A stretch of 64,000 nucleotides of DNA. Source: Pogostemon cablin. Lineage: Eukaryota; Streptophyta; Magnoliopsida; Lamiales; Lamiaceae. The stretch lies in the NCBI GenBank assembly GCA_023678885.1, contig CM042993.1, positions 1,944,501-2,008,500 on the forward strand, read 5' to 3'. The notes under the pieces were generated by a model that was given only the letters and a program-made list of their open reading frames with translations, ran no database searches and had not been told where the DNA came from. The translations under genes were made by a program, and so were the position numbers. Shown here piece after piece: positions 47,187 to 60,381 of the stretch; within the stretch, counting starts at the first letter, position 1; the number at the start of each line of letters is the position of its first letter.

Positions 47187-48007
47187 TTGATACAGCATTT
47201 TACTCAAATAAGTGATATCTCACATTTTTTAAAATTTTTTTTGATCAATCGAATATAACACTTTTTATATTTTATCAAACAACAACATAGTATTTCTTTT
47301 TCATTACGAATAAAATTATGTTCGTACACAAAATATCATTGTTTGCAAATTTAAATTGATGCGACAGAAGGACCAACGTTAAAATGTGGTTGTGCTACGC
47401 AATCGAATTGAAGAACTCCACATGCAAAGGAACACTAATTAAAATAGGACTAGTAAATGTAATTGGGGCAATAAATATTTAATAATTCTTCCATAATGTG
47501 GATCTTAATTATAATTTTTTTTATTTATTAAGCAATCTTTATATTTAATTTGAGCGATAAGGATTACAGTATACATTTACTTTAAATTTTATAATAATAA
47601 TGACCTTTAATTGAGTATAACATAAAATTATCGAACTTAAATTATTACTGTTTAGAGTTGTGACTATTATACATATTTCATTCACATATATTATTATAGA
47701 TTATAATATGATAATACGTTATAGATTAGTTATTATAGTTTCTAGTAAATTGCATTTCTAGTATTGTTCAACCATACAACGTAAATGTTATTAATGCTGT
47801 TATTTAAACCATGTCACATGCCACATGGCCAATTTAATTTTAATTGTTTTTTCATGATATGCCAAAATGAAAACAGAGACGGTGAAAAACATTTATAAAA
47901 ATAGTTGTTTAATTAGTATTTGATTTTGAATCTTTCGTCCCTCTACATTAATTATTACTATAAGTAATACATAATCATATGTAAAATTTATATGTAGTTG
48001 CGTGCAA
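46930..48007. other. Intergenic DNA, no gene seen
   Basis: AT-rich, with the (AT)n microsatellite at 47144-47184. The 30-bp sequence at 47951-47980 recurs identically at 53980-54009 on the other side of the TRIM/copia composite. Confidence 0.55.
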
Positions 48008-48012
48008 GGTTA

Positions 48013-48541
48013 TGTTGGGTTTATCCGCCCAGGGAGCCGGGCCCACTCAATCCGCTAGCATGATATTGTCCGCTTTGGGCCGCCCATAGCCCGCACGGTT
48101 TTACCACTCTGAGCATCACGCTCAAAAGGCCTCATGCTAGGGAGAGTCCATCCCTCAATTATAAACCTCTCGCCATCCCCACTTCTAACCGATGTGGGAC
48201 TTTGGTTGACACCCAACCAACATTTCCCCCTCAAACAAAGTCACGCAGCTAGACCATCCAGTTTGAGGTCCGAACATCCCACCAACCCCGGACTGGGCCG
48301 GTTAAGTTTGGAGCCTGGCTCTGATACCACTTGTTGGGTTTATCCGCCCAGGGAGCCGGGCCCACTCAATCCGCTAGCATGATATTGTCCGCTTTGGGCC
48401 GCCCATAGCCCGCACGGTTTTACCACTCTGAGCATCACGCTCAAAAGGCCTCATGCTAGGGAGAGTCCATCCCTCAATTATAAACCTCTCGTCATCCCCA
48501 CTTCTAACCGATGTGGGACTTTGGTTGACACCCAACCAACA
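48013..48541 (-). mobile_element. Complete TRIM (miniature LTR retrotransposon), minus orientation
   Basis: Two 210-bp LTRs (48013-48222 and 48332-48541) differ at one position and enclose only 109 bp. Read on the minus strand, the LTR runs TGTTGGTTGG to ACCCAACA, followed by a tRNA-iMet primer-binding site (tggtatcagagcca, plus 48316-48329) and a purine tract (gagggggaaa, plus 48223-48232). There is no coding capacity, as defines a TRIM. It is dependent on proteins from other LTR elements. Target duplication: ggtta lies at the left border (48008-48012) but not at the right border. Its partner is at the far end of copia element 2. Confidence 0.92.
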
Positions 48542-48554
48542 TCGGTTAGAAGTG

Positions 48555-48895
48555 GGTGAGGCTAGGTCTTTCTAATCTCGTTGTTTGTTATCAAGTACTG
48601 ATTGTCTTGATACGTTTGTGGTAGTTCGTCTGTGGTGGCAGATTGTAACTCTTGTATTTTTTGTCTCATAGTGAAGTGTTTGGTGGACTTCGGTCCCGTG
48701 GTTTTTTACCTTCTCACATTGAGGAGGTTTTCCACGTTAAATTGCTTGTGTTGTGCGTTGTTGATTGCTTGCTTTATCGTGCATTATATTATTAGGATTG
48801 TTTCCTGCTAGATTCACACAAGAGAGGGATAATTGATCATTCTGCTGCGTAGACGAATAGTTTATTATTTGATTATTCGTGTGTTTATCCCAACA
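48555..48895 (+). repeat. Truncated 5' LTR of copia element 2
   Basis: Matches only the last 336 bases of the 837-bp 3' LTR (53453-53788), with about seven substitutions and a small ctagg insertion at the break. The first ~500 bases are missing, replaced by the TRIM and 13 bases of fold-back sequence. Ends CCCAACA, with the primer-binding site at 48899-48910. Confidence 0.9.
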
Positions 48896-48939
48896 AAGTG
48901 GTATCAGAGCGGGTTTCTGCTCTGTGCCTTGTGGTGAAT

Positions 48940-51900
48940 ATGGAAACCAATACTAATAGAATGGTGAATCTCAATGGTTCTAATTATCATGTGTGGAAAG
49001 GCAAGATGGAGGATCTTCTTTATGTGAAAGATTATTATTTGTCTGTATTTGACACTAAAAAGCCTGATGATAAAACAGATGATCAATGGAATATATTGCA
49101 TCGTCAAGTATGTGGTTACATTAGGCAGTGAGTGGATGATAATGTATTGAACCATGTTAGTGGAGAAACACATGCACGAACATTGTGGAAAAAGTTGGAG
49201 GAACTGTATGCTAGAAAAACTGGGAACAACAAGTTATTTCTAATCAAGCAGTTGATGAATCTGAAATTCAAAGATAGCACTCATATGACGGATCACTTGA
49301 ATTCATTTCAGGGCATTATTAATCAATTGTCGGAAATGAATATCAAGTTTGAGGATGAAGTACAGGGCTTATGGCTTCTTGGTACATTGCCGGATTTATG
49401 GGAGACATTCAGGACATCTTTGTCTAATTCAGCCCCCAATGGTACCATTACAATGGATTTGATTAAGGGCAGCGTTTTGAATGAGGAAACAAGGAGGAAA
49501 TCGCAGGGCCCTTTACAACAATCAGAGGTTTTGGTTACAGATAAGAGGGGGAGAAGTAATAGTAGAGGTCCAACAGGCAAGCAAAAAGACAGGAGGAGTA
49601 AATCCAACAGACACAGTAAGGTTGAGTGTTGGAATTGTAAAACTCCAGGACACATAGCAAGGTATTGCAGAAAACCCAAGCAAGATGACAAGAAAGAAAA
49701 TGGGAAAGAAAGAATGAATGAAGAAACGAAAGATAATGATCGAGTGTCTGCTGCAACAGGTGATTTCCTTATCTTTCGTGATTATGAAGTTGTCAATCTT
49801 GCATGTCGTGAAAGCGGTTGGGTGATTGATAGTGGGGCATCCATACATGCCACATCTCGTAGAGAGATGTTCACATCCTACATGTCAGGTGACTATGGTA
49901 ATGTTAGGATGGGTGATGATGGCTTAGCTAAAGCCATTGGCGTTGGAGATGTATGTTTGCGGACTAGTAATGGTGCTACACTAGTTTTGAGAAATGTGAA
50001 GCACGTGCCTGATCTTCGATTGAACTTGATATCTGTTGGGAGACTTGATGATGAAGGTTTCTGCAGTGTGTTCTTCGATGGTCAGTGGAAGCTTACAAGA
50101 GGTTCTTTAGTTGTTGCTAGAGGTCAAAAACACTCCTCATTGTATTTGATGCAAGCAAAGCTACTTGATGGCTCTATTAATGCAGTTAAGAATGAGGGGA
50201 TAGTTGAGTTGTGGCACAGCAGACTCAGTCATATCAGTGAAAAGGGATTGAAGATTTTAGAGAAGAGAAATCTCATTCCAGACTTGAAGAATGCATCTTT
50301 AAGGAAGTGCTCTCACTGTTTGGCGGGAAAGCAAACTCGAGTTGCTTTCAAGACCTCAACTCCTACCAGAGCATCAGGTATACTCGATTTAATTTATTCT
50401 GATGTTTGTGGTCCTATGAAAACAAGAACTCTTGGTGGTGCTTTATATTTTGTTACTTTTATAGATGATCACTCAAGAAAGACCTGGATCTACACATTGA
50501 AGACGAAAGATCAGGTGCTCGATGCATTCAAGCAGTTTCATGCCTTAGTTGAGAGATAGACTGGGAAGAAGTTGAAATGCATCAGATCGGATAATGGAGG
50601 AGAATACATTGGTCCTTTTGATGAGTATTGCAGAGAGCAAGGTATCCGACATCAAAAGACTCCTCCAAAGACTCATCAGTTGAATGGTCTTGCAGAAAGG
50701 ATGAACAGAACATTGGTCGAGAGAGTAAGATGTCTGCTATCAGAAGCAGGATTGTCTTCATCATTTTGGGGTGAGGCTCTGAGTACTGTTGTACATGTTT
50801 TAAATCTTACTCCGTGTGTTCCTTTAGACTTTGATGTTCCAGATAGAGTCTGGTCAGGAAAAGATATTTCTATAATCATTTACGGGTCTTTGGATGTAAG
50901 GCATTTGTGCATATTCCCAAAGATGAGAGGTCTAAGTTGGATATGAAGACTCGACAGTGTGTGTTTCTTGGTTATGGCCAAGATGAGTTTGGTTACAGAC
51001 TTTATGATCCCGTGGAGAAGAAGCTTGTCAGAAGTCGGGATGTTGTGTTTGTTGAGGATCAAACCATAAGAGACATTGAGAAGACGGATAGCTCAGTTTC
51101 TACACCTGGTGATGACTTGATTGACTTGAAAATTGTTCCTCACGGTCAAGGTCAAGTAGAAGCTGAAGAGGAGAATCAGGATCAGCCTGATTTTGGTAAT
51201 GACGAGCATGCCGATCATCCTTTGCATGATGAAGAGGATATCGATCAGCCGCAACCACCTGATGTTCCAGAACAGGAAGTTCAAGAACCACCTAGAAGAA
51301 GTAGTAGAGCTCATGTACCTTATAGGATGTATCCTCCTGATCAGTATGTGCTCTTGACCGACGGGGGAGAGCCTGAATGCTATGGAGAAGCAGTTCGTGG
51401 AGAACACAGGAATGAATGGTTGGAAGGAATGCAAGATGAGATGAAGTCCTTGCATGAAAATGACACATTTGATCTGGTGAAACTACCAAAGGGGAAGCAT
51501 GCTTTGAAGAACAAGTGGGTGTACAGGATAAAACAAGATGAGCACACCTCAAAGCCTCGATTCAAAGCTAGATTGGTTGTTAAAGGTTTCAGTCTGAAAG
51601 AGGGAGTTGATTTTGAAGAAATTTTCTCTCCGGTTGTCAAAATGTCTTCTATCCGTTTTGTGCTTGGTTTGGCTGCTAGTCTTGACTTGGAGATTGAGCA
51701 AATGGATGTCAAAACTGCTTTTCTTCATGGTGAGCTAGATAAAGAGATTTACATGGTGCAACCTGAAGGTTTCAAGGTGAAGGGAAAAGAAGACCATGTA
51801 TGCAAACTGAAGAAAAGTCTCTACGGTTTGAAGCAAGCACTTAGATTGTGGTATCAGAAATTTGAGTCAGTTATGGGGGAGCAAGGCTACCAGAAGACTA

Positions 51901-52934
51901 TTTCTGATCATTGTGTGTTTGTTCAGAAGTTCTCGGATGATGATTTCATTATATTATTGCTGTATGTTGATGATATATTAATTATTGGCAGGAATGTTTC
52001 AAGAATTGACAGGTAGAAGAAACAGTTGAGCAGATCCTTTGCCATGAAGGATTTGGGGCCAGCAAAGAAAATCCTTGGTATCAACATCACCCGAGATAGA
52101 GCAAACAAGAAGCTGCACTTGTCACAGGAGAAGTATATTGAGAAAGTGCTTGAGAAATTCAATATGAGCAAAGCTAAAGTGGTTAGTTCTCCTATTGCCA
52201 CTCATTTTAAGCTTGGTGCTCATCATAGTCCTTCAACCGATGAAGAGAAGGAAGCAATGAGAAGAGTCCCATATGCTTCAGCTGTGGGAAGCTTGATGTA
52301 TGCAATGGTGTGTATGAGGCCTGACATAGCTCATGCAGTTGGTGTTGTTAGCCGTTATTTGTCTAATCCGGGAAAGGAGCATTGGAATGCTGTGAAGTGG
52401 ATAATGAGGTATCTACGTGGTACATCTAATTTGAGACTCACCTTTGGAGGTGGGAAGCCCGAGTTAGTTGGCTATACCGATTCAGATATGGGATCTGATG
52501 TGGACACCAGAAAATCGATTTCTGCTTACCTAGTGACATTCGCAGGTGGCGCTGTGTCATGGCAATCAAGATTGCAAAAGTGTGTTGCACTCTCCACAAC
52601 AGAATCAGAGTACATTGCTGCAACGGAAGCATGTAAAGAGGTGTTATGGTTCAAAAGGTTTATGGAGGAGATTGGATTGAAGCAACAGAGGTATGTAGTA
52701 TTTTGTGATAGTCAGAGTGCTATCCATCTCAACAAGAATGCTGCATTTCATTCAAGATCGAAGCATATTCATGTGAGATATCATTGGATGAGGGATGTCA
52801 TCAATGATAAGTTGCTTGAGCTTGAAAAGATTCATACAGATGATAATGGTGCTGACATGATGACGAAGGCATTGCCTAGAGAAAAGCTCGAGGTATGTCG
52901 TGTGATAGCCGGAATGGCTAGTCTCTCCACATAA
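48940..52934 (+). pseudogene. Copia element 2 gag-pol (Tnt1-like), broken
   Basis: Gag starts at ATG 48940 and the last stop is at 52932-52934. Domains in order: gag, intact CCHC knuckle (CWNCKTPGHIARYC), intact protease DSG motif (WVIDSGASIHA), integrase, reverse transcriptase with YVDD (around 51965), and RNase H (STTESEY). The order and wording are those of the Tork/Tnt1 lineage. Breaks: an in-frame TGA at 49129-49131 in gag, TAG at 50557-50559 in integrase, an apparent one-base deletion around 50868-50873 after which the frame shifts, and TAG at 52014-52016 after the RT catalytic region. The copy cannot make its own polyprotein. Confidence 0.94.
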
Positions 52935-52937
52935 TCG

Positions 52938-52951
52938 GAAAGGGGGAGATT
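52938..52951 (+). promoter_or_regulatory. Polypurine tract of copia element 2
   Basis: gaaagggggagatt directly precedes the 3' LTR. Confidence 0.85.
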
Positions 52952-53788
52952 TGTTGGGTTGGGTTTCCAAATATGTGAAGAGCCCAATAGCCAACAATGT
53001 TAGGTTAGCCCAAGTAGGCCCGATACTTAGTTTTATCTTATCCCGTAAGTCATTGACGGAAGAGAGAAGAAAAAGAGGGCAAAAACACAATTCACGTTTT
53101 TGAAAGAAAATCCAGCGCAGTGATATTTCAGAGGCAATAACCATAGTTTCAACCGTTGGATCGAGCTGAATTTTGGTTAGCACGTTCGGAACTTGTGGAG
53201 GTACATTCTGAACGGTGAAGATCGTGTTTGGAGCTTTGGGTTGACGGGAATACGCCGAAGACAGAAGCAGATTTCTGGGCGATTCTGTTCTGCGCAGTCG
53301 AGGGGAAAGAGCTGTTTCTCACAAACCAACCGTTGGATCGAGCTGTAATTTGGACAGCACGTTCAGCACTCACAGAGGTTGATTCTGGACGGTGAAGATC
53401 GGATTCTGAGGGTTCTACAGTTGCGAACTCAGAACGTCAGTTTGCGTAGTTTGGTGAGGTCTTTCTAATCTCGTTGTTTGTTATCAAGTATTGATTGTCT
53501 TGATACGTTTGTGGTAGTTCGTCTGTGGTGGCAGATTGTAACTCTTGGATTTTTTATCTCATATTGAAGTGTTTGGTGGACTTCGGTCCCGTGGTTTTTT
53601 ACCTTCTCACATTGAGGAGGTTTTCCACGTTAAATTGCTTGTGTTGTGCGTTGTTGATTGCTTGCTTTATCGTGCATTATATTATTAGGATTGTTTCCTG
53701 CTAGATTCACACAAGAGAGGGATAATTGATCATTCCGCTGCATAGACGAATAGTTTATTATTTGATTATTCGTGTGTTTATCCCAATA
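52952..53788 (+). repeat. 3' LTR of copia element 2 (837 bp)
   Basis: Begins TGTTGGGTTGGG and ends CCCAATA, the terminal ACA having become ATA by a C-to-T change relative to the 5' copy. It contains an internal imperfect direct repeat (accgttggatcgagctg at about 53152 and 53328, each followed by cacgttc and a gacggtgaagatcg-type motif). Followed by ggtta (53789-53793). Confidence 0.92.
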
Positions 53789-53793
53789 GGTTA

Positions 53794-54799
53794 GACATTT
53801 AAATAAAATAGCATATATTTTTTAAAAAATAATAATAATAAATTTTGCAATGAATGGCATTGTCAAAATTAAATTGTAATAATGGTAATACTTAAAAATA
53901 AAATAAAATAAAATAAAAAAGGTAAAATATTGGAAGGCATATCGCTATCATGAGTAGAAATGATCGAAACGTCTCATTGATTATTACTATAAGTAATACA
54001 TAATCATATTGCTCATTTTAAATAAATTAACTACGGAAAAGATATGTATAAATATAAAAGGTTTGTCAGAGTGGAATGCTAACAACCTTAGAATTTATTA
54101 ACTATTTTATATACATCTTTTGGTGTGCAATAATTTCATTTCCTAAAAATAAATTTACACTCATACATACTACTTGAGTTAATACCATTTGTTTGTACTA
54201 CTCTTGGAGTTGAAATTCCTCTTTACCTCTTTCAAGTTTACATGTACATTATTCATGCACCTGAAACTAGGATTTTCTTTCTCTTTTCTTTTTTTTCCTT
54301 TTTTTTTATTAAATGATATGAATTTATAATTTTTATGTTTTTGAATTAAATGATGTTGATGGTCATCAATGGCAGTTATTTGATCAAATTAATAACACCC
54401 CTATCGCTCTCTACTACTTTAATATGATTTAAGATTTTATAAAAACATTAATTATATATTTGGTGAATCCAACCTATTACTTTTCAAAGAAAATTTGGTT
54501 CATCGTTGAACAATAATTTTTCAATTTTACTCCCTCAAGTATATTATAGATATCATTACCACTAATATTACTTCCTCTTAAATTTCATATTTTTCATTTT
54601 TATCCATTCAATATCAAACTTCATCACCTAAAAAACATCACCTCAATCATCATTCCTACAATTTTTTTTAGTAAATGATAATTGACGAGTTTTTCTATAT
54701 ACAAAAATAAAATTAATAGATAGCTTTGTGGTCTATCTAATTGTTTAATTTTATTATAAATCTCACATTATTGTATACTCCATAAATAAATAGTATCAA
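53794..54799. other. Intergenic DNA between copia element 2 and the LINE
   Basis: AT-rich, no gene recognised. Carries the 30-bp repeat partner at 53980-54009. Confidence 0.55.
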
Positions 54800-57700
54800 T
54801 TTTTTTTAAAACAAAAACTATATTAGATAGCTTGAATATCAGCTTCAACATAGTTCATAGCAACATTAGGAATGATAAGAGAAAAGAAAGGAGAAACACA
54901 AGTAAAAGCATAACTAGCTAGAGTATGAGCAACCATATTGGCCTTTCGTCTTGTCCAACTATAGGAAACATCCCTCATCTGTGAAGCTTTTCTTTGGATA
55001 TTCTGTAATACCCTACCAAGATAGGTAAAGTTTGGAGTATGATTCAGAAGGGAATTGACAACAATGTGAGAGTCTGACTCCATAATGATCTCCTCATATC
55101 CACGTTACATAGCAATGTCAAGACCTCTTTCCAAAGCCAAGGCCTCTGCTACCTCCACCTCATAAATACCAGAACATCGTTCAGCAAAACACCAAAGAAC
55201 TTCTCCATTATAGTTCCTCGCCACCCCTGCAATCGCCGCACCACACCCCCTTCTGATAGATGCATCAATATTCAGCTTCACCCTTGTGCCAACAGGAGGT
55301 CTCCACCGAATATCCTTGTTGAATACTCCTGTTGAGTTTCCATTCAACTTTAAAGCTTCCAAGTATTTTTGTAGTAATTCATCAAGTGAGAAACCTTTTC
55401 CCCTAAAGACATACTCATTCCGTCCCCACCAAATAAACCAAAAGAAAGGTAGCAAATAAACTTCTTTCCTCTTCATTCAAGATTCTCAACAAAGACTCAA
55501 CCCAATCTTGTATCGGTTCCTCTGTCAAGTATTTGGCAAAAGGTGAGTTCATCCAGAAATTGTGAATCCAACTACAATCACGCAAGGCATGATCTATAGT
55601 TTCAATCTCAGAACCACATCTCAGACATATCGGGTTGATATCAACAAAATGGCTTATAAGATTAATGGCAGTTGGCAAGATATTATGTATAACACGCCAA
55701 ACAAAGATCATAATCTTAGGCACTGTGTTTAAGCTCCAAACCTTACCCCACTTAGTATGTTCGACTCTGGTATCCATATTCAGCAGTAATGGTTTCAAAA
55801 TCTCTTTGTAAGCTGAATGAACAGAATAAAATCTATTCTTTGAGAATCTCTATGCAAGAGAATCCCTTTCTTGACAACCACCAACTGGCATGGAACATAT
55901 ACGATTCACATCAGCTTCTGAAAATAGTTCCTGAAGCTTAGGAAGATCCCAACCACTCTTGTCTGGCAATAGAATCTCATAAACTCTTAACTCCTCATCT
56001 GGATCATCAATCTGCATATTCACATAAGGATTACCTCCATCTCATATCCATGGTTCATTTTGAATTGTTATCTCCTCCCTATTACCAATTACCCATATCA
56101 GTCCCTCTTCTAAGACACTCTTGCCTTCCAAAATTCTTTGCCAAGTAAAGCTCGGTCGATATCCCATTTTTGTTGTTCTAAAATTCCCTCTGGGGTAGTA
56201 TCTTGCCTTTAGTACCCTAGCCAATAAAGAATCATCTTCTTGCAGTAATCTCTACCCCTATTTAGCCAAAAGAGCTCGATTAAAGGCTATCAAGTCCCTC
56301 AATCCTAAGCCTCTTTCATCTCTTGGTCTACACAAAATCTTCCATCGAAGCCAATGAACTCTTTTTTCATCCATCTTCTGTCCCCATAAGAATCTAGCAA
56401 TCGCCCCTTCAATTTTTGCCAAAATATTAACTGGAATTTTAAAGTAAGACATGAGATATGTAGGAATAGCTTGAACTACAGATTTCACTAGAGTGATTTT
56501 ACCAGCTAGAGATAATGTTCTAGCTTTCCAATCCTTCAATTTTTAGTGACTCTATTAACAAGAGTCCTAAAAGTTACCTCCCTCGATCTCCCAACTGTTG
56601 CAGGAATACCCAAGTAGATAGCATGATGATCAACTTTTCTGACCCCCAAAATCCCAGCTAGTGTATGCCTTCTTTCTTCAGGTATCCCCTCACTGAACAT
56701 GATATCAGATTTTTATAAGTTTATTTGTTGTCCAGAAGCCATCTCATAGCTTTCCAATATCTTTTTAATCATGTGCATCTCTGTGACGGATGCTCGACCA
56801 AAGATCAAAGTGTCATCAGCAAAAAACAATTGTGAAATAGTAGGGGCACCATGACAAATTCTCACTCCATGCAAAGATCCTTTCTCCACTTCTCGTCTAA
56901 TAAGAGCAGAGAGAGCTTCTGCACAAAATAAGAACAAATATGGGAATAAGGGATCTCCTTGACGAAGACCCCGAGAAGAAACGAAAGAATCAGTGGGTTC
57001 ATCATTTACAATCACAGAAAACGATATAGATCGAACACACCTCATGATAGTCCCCACTAGCTTATTCGGTATGCCAACCTTCAGTAATATTTTTTCTAAA
57101 AAATCTCATTCCACCCTATCATAAGCTTTACTCATATCAAGTTTAAAAGCAAACGAGCCTTTAGAAAATGCTTTATTATGTTTCATGTAGTGAAAGATCT
57201 CAAAAGCAAGAAGGGCATTATCAGTGATTAGTCTCCCCGGAACAAAAGCTGACTGGCATGTATCTATGGTATTATGCAAGAACTGTTTCAATCGATTGGC
57301 TATGGTTTTAGAGATCAATTTAAAGGCGACATTACAAAGACTTATGGGTCTGAAATCAGATGGCAAACTAGGATTTTTTATTTTAGAAATAAGGGCTATG
57401 AATGTATTATTAATACAAGCAGGGTCCCTACCCTCATTTAACACCCCCATCACGAAAGATAAAACATCATTTCCCACAATATTCCAAAATTTATGGTAAA
57501 AAATAGGGGACATACCATCGGGACTCGGGGCTTTTATAGGATGCATTTGTGAAAGAGCTTTGACAATCTCGTTCTCTTCAAACGGGAGGGACAACGCAGC
57601 TTCCATTTCATCAGTTGTTACGTATTGCACAGCTTCCAGAGTTTCATCCATATTTTATTCATCTTTTGCAGTAAAGATTCCAAAAAAGTAATCCACATAA

Positions 57701-58920
57701 ACAACCCCTCTGCCATCCATAATCTTTGTAATAGCATTTCTCCTTCTTCTGCCACTAGCTACCTTATGGAAAAATTTTGTATTCATATCTCCTTCTCTCA
57801 ACCAACTCACCCTCGATCTGTGAAGCCAAAAAAGTTCTTCCTTACGCAGCAAAGAAGCCAACTTATTCTCCAAAATCTTAGCACTCTGTACCACAGAACT
57901 TGATTGAGAAGTCTTCTGAAGTCTCTCCAATTCTGTTTCACAAGCCTTAATTTGCTTAGAGATGTTGCCATATTTGTTATCACTCCATTTCTTAAGAGAT
58001 GAACCACATGCTCAGATTCTATCTGTCAGTGTTATCCCACGCATATCCCTATGCAAATCCCATGCAGCATTAATAATTTCAGGACATTCGGAATCGCCTA
58101 ACCAATGCGATTCAAAGCGAAAAGGATGATGTTTCCTTCTATTTCTGAAGCTTGTCTCATGAAAATCAAGGATCACCAAGATAGCATTATGATCCGAAAA
58201 AAGTCGCGAAAAGTGCAGGACACGATTCCTAGAAAACATGTCCATCCATCGGCTATAAGTCACTCCTCTATCTAATCTTTCTTGAATATTTGCCTCTCCT
58301 GCTTGTTTGTTAGACCAAGTATACTCAAAACCCACAAAACCAAGATCATGCAGACCACATCTATCCAAGCACTCCCGAAACTCTATCATTCGGCTTTCAT
58401 TACGTGTGTTGCCACCTCTTTTTTCCCTATCAAAAAGAATTTCATTAAAATCTCCTAAGCAAAGCCATGGTAGAGACATTCGAGCTTGCAAGCTTTCAAT
58501 CAATCTCCATGTTCTCCATTTTACTCCTTCCTCTGAATACCCATATATCCCAGTAAATCTCCAGGGAGAGGAAACTCCCACAATAGCATCAATATGGTGA
58601 TCAGAGAAAGATTTTATTTCAATATTCCAATCTTCTTTCCAAAGTAGAGCCAAACCACCCTTACGACCAGCCGATCTTCGATCACAATCAACACCAAACC
58701 AGGATGAGAAACCCAATTTTCTAGCTACTCCTTCAAGTTCATAACGTAACAATTTGGTTTCGCTTAAGAAAACGAAACTGGGATCTTTAGAAAGAATTTT
58801 TTTCTTCAAAGTAGGAACTTTTCGAGGGTTCCCAAGCCCCGACATTTTCATCCGAAGCAACTCATTGATCTCGGTGGGGTTGCTCCAAAGCAACCACCGC
58901 CGCTTCAACATTACAACCTT
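54800..58920 (-). pseudogene. Degenerate L1-type LINE (non-LTR retrotransposon)
   Basis: Read on the minus strand, the pieces follow the order of plant L1 elements. An apurinic-type endonuclease comes first (58911-58012, with LSETKL, LGDFNEI and SDHNAIL), then reverse transcriptase (57651-56713, with SPDGMSP, FRPISLCN, FKLDMSKAYDRVE, LRQGDPL and FADD). Next are a C-terminal RT region (56539-56042), a zinc-finger-like RVT domain (55798-55415) and RNase H (55476-54823, LNIDAS, AEALALE, ESDSH). At least five stops or frameshifts break it, for example at 58012, 57652-57654, 57106-57108, 56713-56715 and between 56539 and 56713. A T run at 54800-54807 on the plus strand is the remains of the poly(A) tail, about 15 bases past the RNase H end. 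No clear target duplication. Nearly full-length pol, but no gag-like ORF1 upstream. Confidence 0.93.
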
Positions 58921-60381
58921 CCCTCAAACTGTGAGTACTTATAGTAAAATGATAAATTTTCTTGTAATGCTTTGTGTTAATGTAGGATTGCTATATATGC
59001 CAATTATGTTTATTGATTATTAAAATATATTTTTCTAAAGTATAATAAATAATGTATATATTAAAATATATTTTTTAAATATTATAATATGATTCACTTC
59101 AAATATACTTTAACTACAAGAAACATACTTTTAATAATAAATTAACCTATTTAACTTAGCACGTCTTATAAGAGATTGCCCCGTATTAGAGAATTTGATA
59201 TTTAAGTTAGTTTTTATTATTTGTTGATACACCGTGTAATCATATTTGTAGTATGTATTTTTTATAGATTGAATTACCTTTTTTTTTATATTCAACTTTT
59301 CATTAACAAATTAATAGTAATTTTGCTAACAAATTGTATAAATTCTTATTAATAGTGTATACAAATTCGAATTAGTTCACCATACTGTACAAGATAATTG
59401 TCTTTTATTAATTTTATTTGCTCCGATCCTATCATAATTTAGTACTAATATATGTTTTAGAAAAATATTGCATATTCTTAATTGAATAATCTATTAATAT
59501 TAATTTTATTCTAAATTTATCACATCACAAAAATGTTTTGATGTATTGATTAAATTTAGAAATTCATAAAATCTATTTATTTTTGAAAAAAAAAAGAAAG
59601 GGGAATTGGGGCATAAAAGTTGAAAATGAAAAGAATAATGAGAAATGAATGTAGGTCACGTTGAGTAATATTGTTACATAGGTTGGTGATGGAAGTTAAT
59701 TTAAGAAGGTGGAGTTAAGACAGTGTTGGACCATACGAATAGGTGGAGCTGACAAACTAATTTAAGGAGGGCCGGCCCATTTGATCAAATTCCCATTTCT
59801 CTTTGGGCTTTTAACATTATGCTTTCGGCTTCCCTATTTACACACCCACAGGCCCCACTTTTGTCTTTTCCTTCTACCAAATCAATTAGGCCTTCGACTA
59901 ATCCCACTGGCCCACTCTCTTGGATTTCCCTAAATAACCTCACTTGAGGTATCCAACATTTATGTAGACGCAATTCTCAATTTATTTATTTGTATTAAAT
60001 TAAGAGGTTTACTTGGGTAACCCTCTCACATGAGATAAACACTTTACACACCCATATAAAAGGGTTATAGGTGATTCGTGATCAGCTAAGAATCACCTTT
60101 AAATTAATTCAAAATTAATTATGAATATATAAGTGTGACTGTGGTCAACTAAAAATCATCCTTAAATTAAGTCAAAATTAATTATGAATATATAAGCGTT
60201 ACCGTTTAATTTCTAAAAATAGCTTGTTGTGTAATAAATAAGTTATTTTATAAAAAAATCATAGTATAAATAAAGAATGATACTAATATTTTTAATAAGA
60301 AGTGATAATTATTTTTAAAATTATAAAAACATTCTCTCGAGCGCTCAAAACTAAATTATAATTATTCATGAATTGATGTAT
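58921..60381. other. Intergenic DNA, no gene seen
   Basis: Carries a diverged copy of the dispersed ~250-bp repeat (about 58945-59180) and a tandem duplication of about 66 bp (60071-60138 and 60139-60200, shared aaaattaattatgaatatataag). No coding homology, including the 62-codon frame at 59785-59973. Confidence 0.55.

Noticed and set aside
48134..48382. 82-codon frame inside the TRIM
   Set aside because: Spans an LTR, the internal region and part of the second LTR of a non-coding element in the opposite orientation.
54531..54600. Lone actccctcaagta sequence resembling a Stowaway end
   Set aside because: No matching inverted end with a TA flank could be found downstream.
59785..59973. 62-codon minus-strand frame with Gly/Val/Leu-rich product
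   Set aside because: No domain and no splice or promoter context. Not distinguishable from chance.
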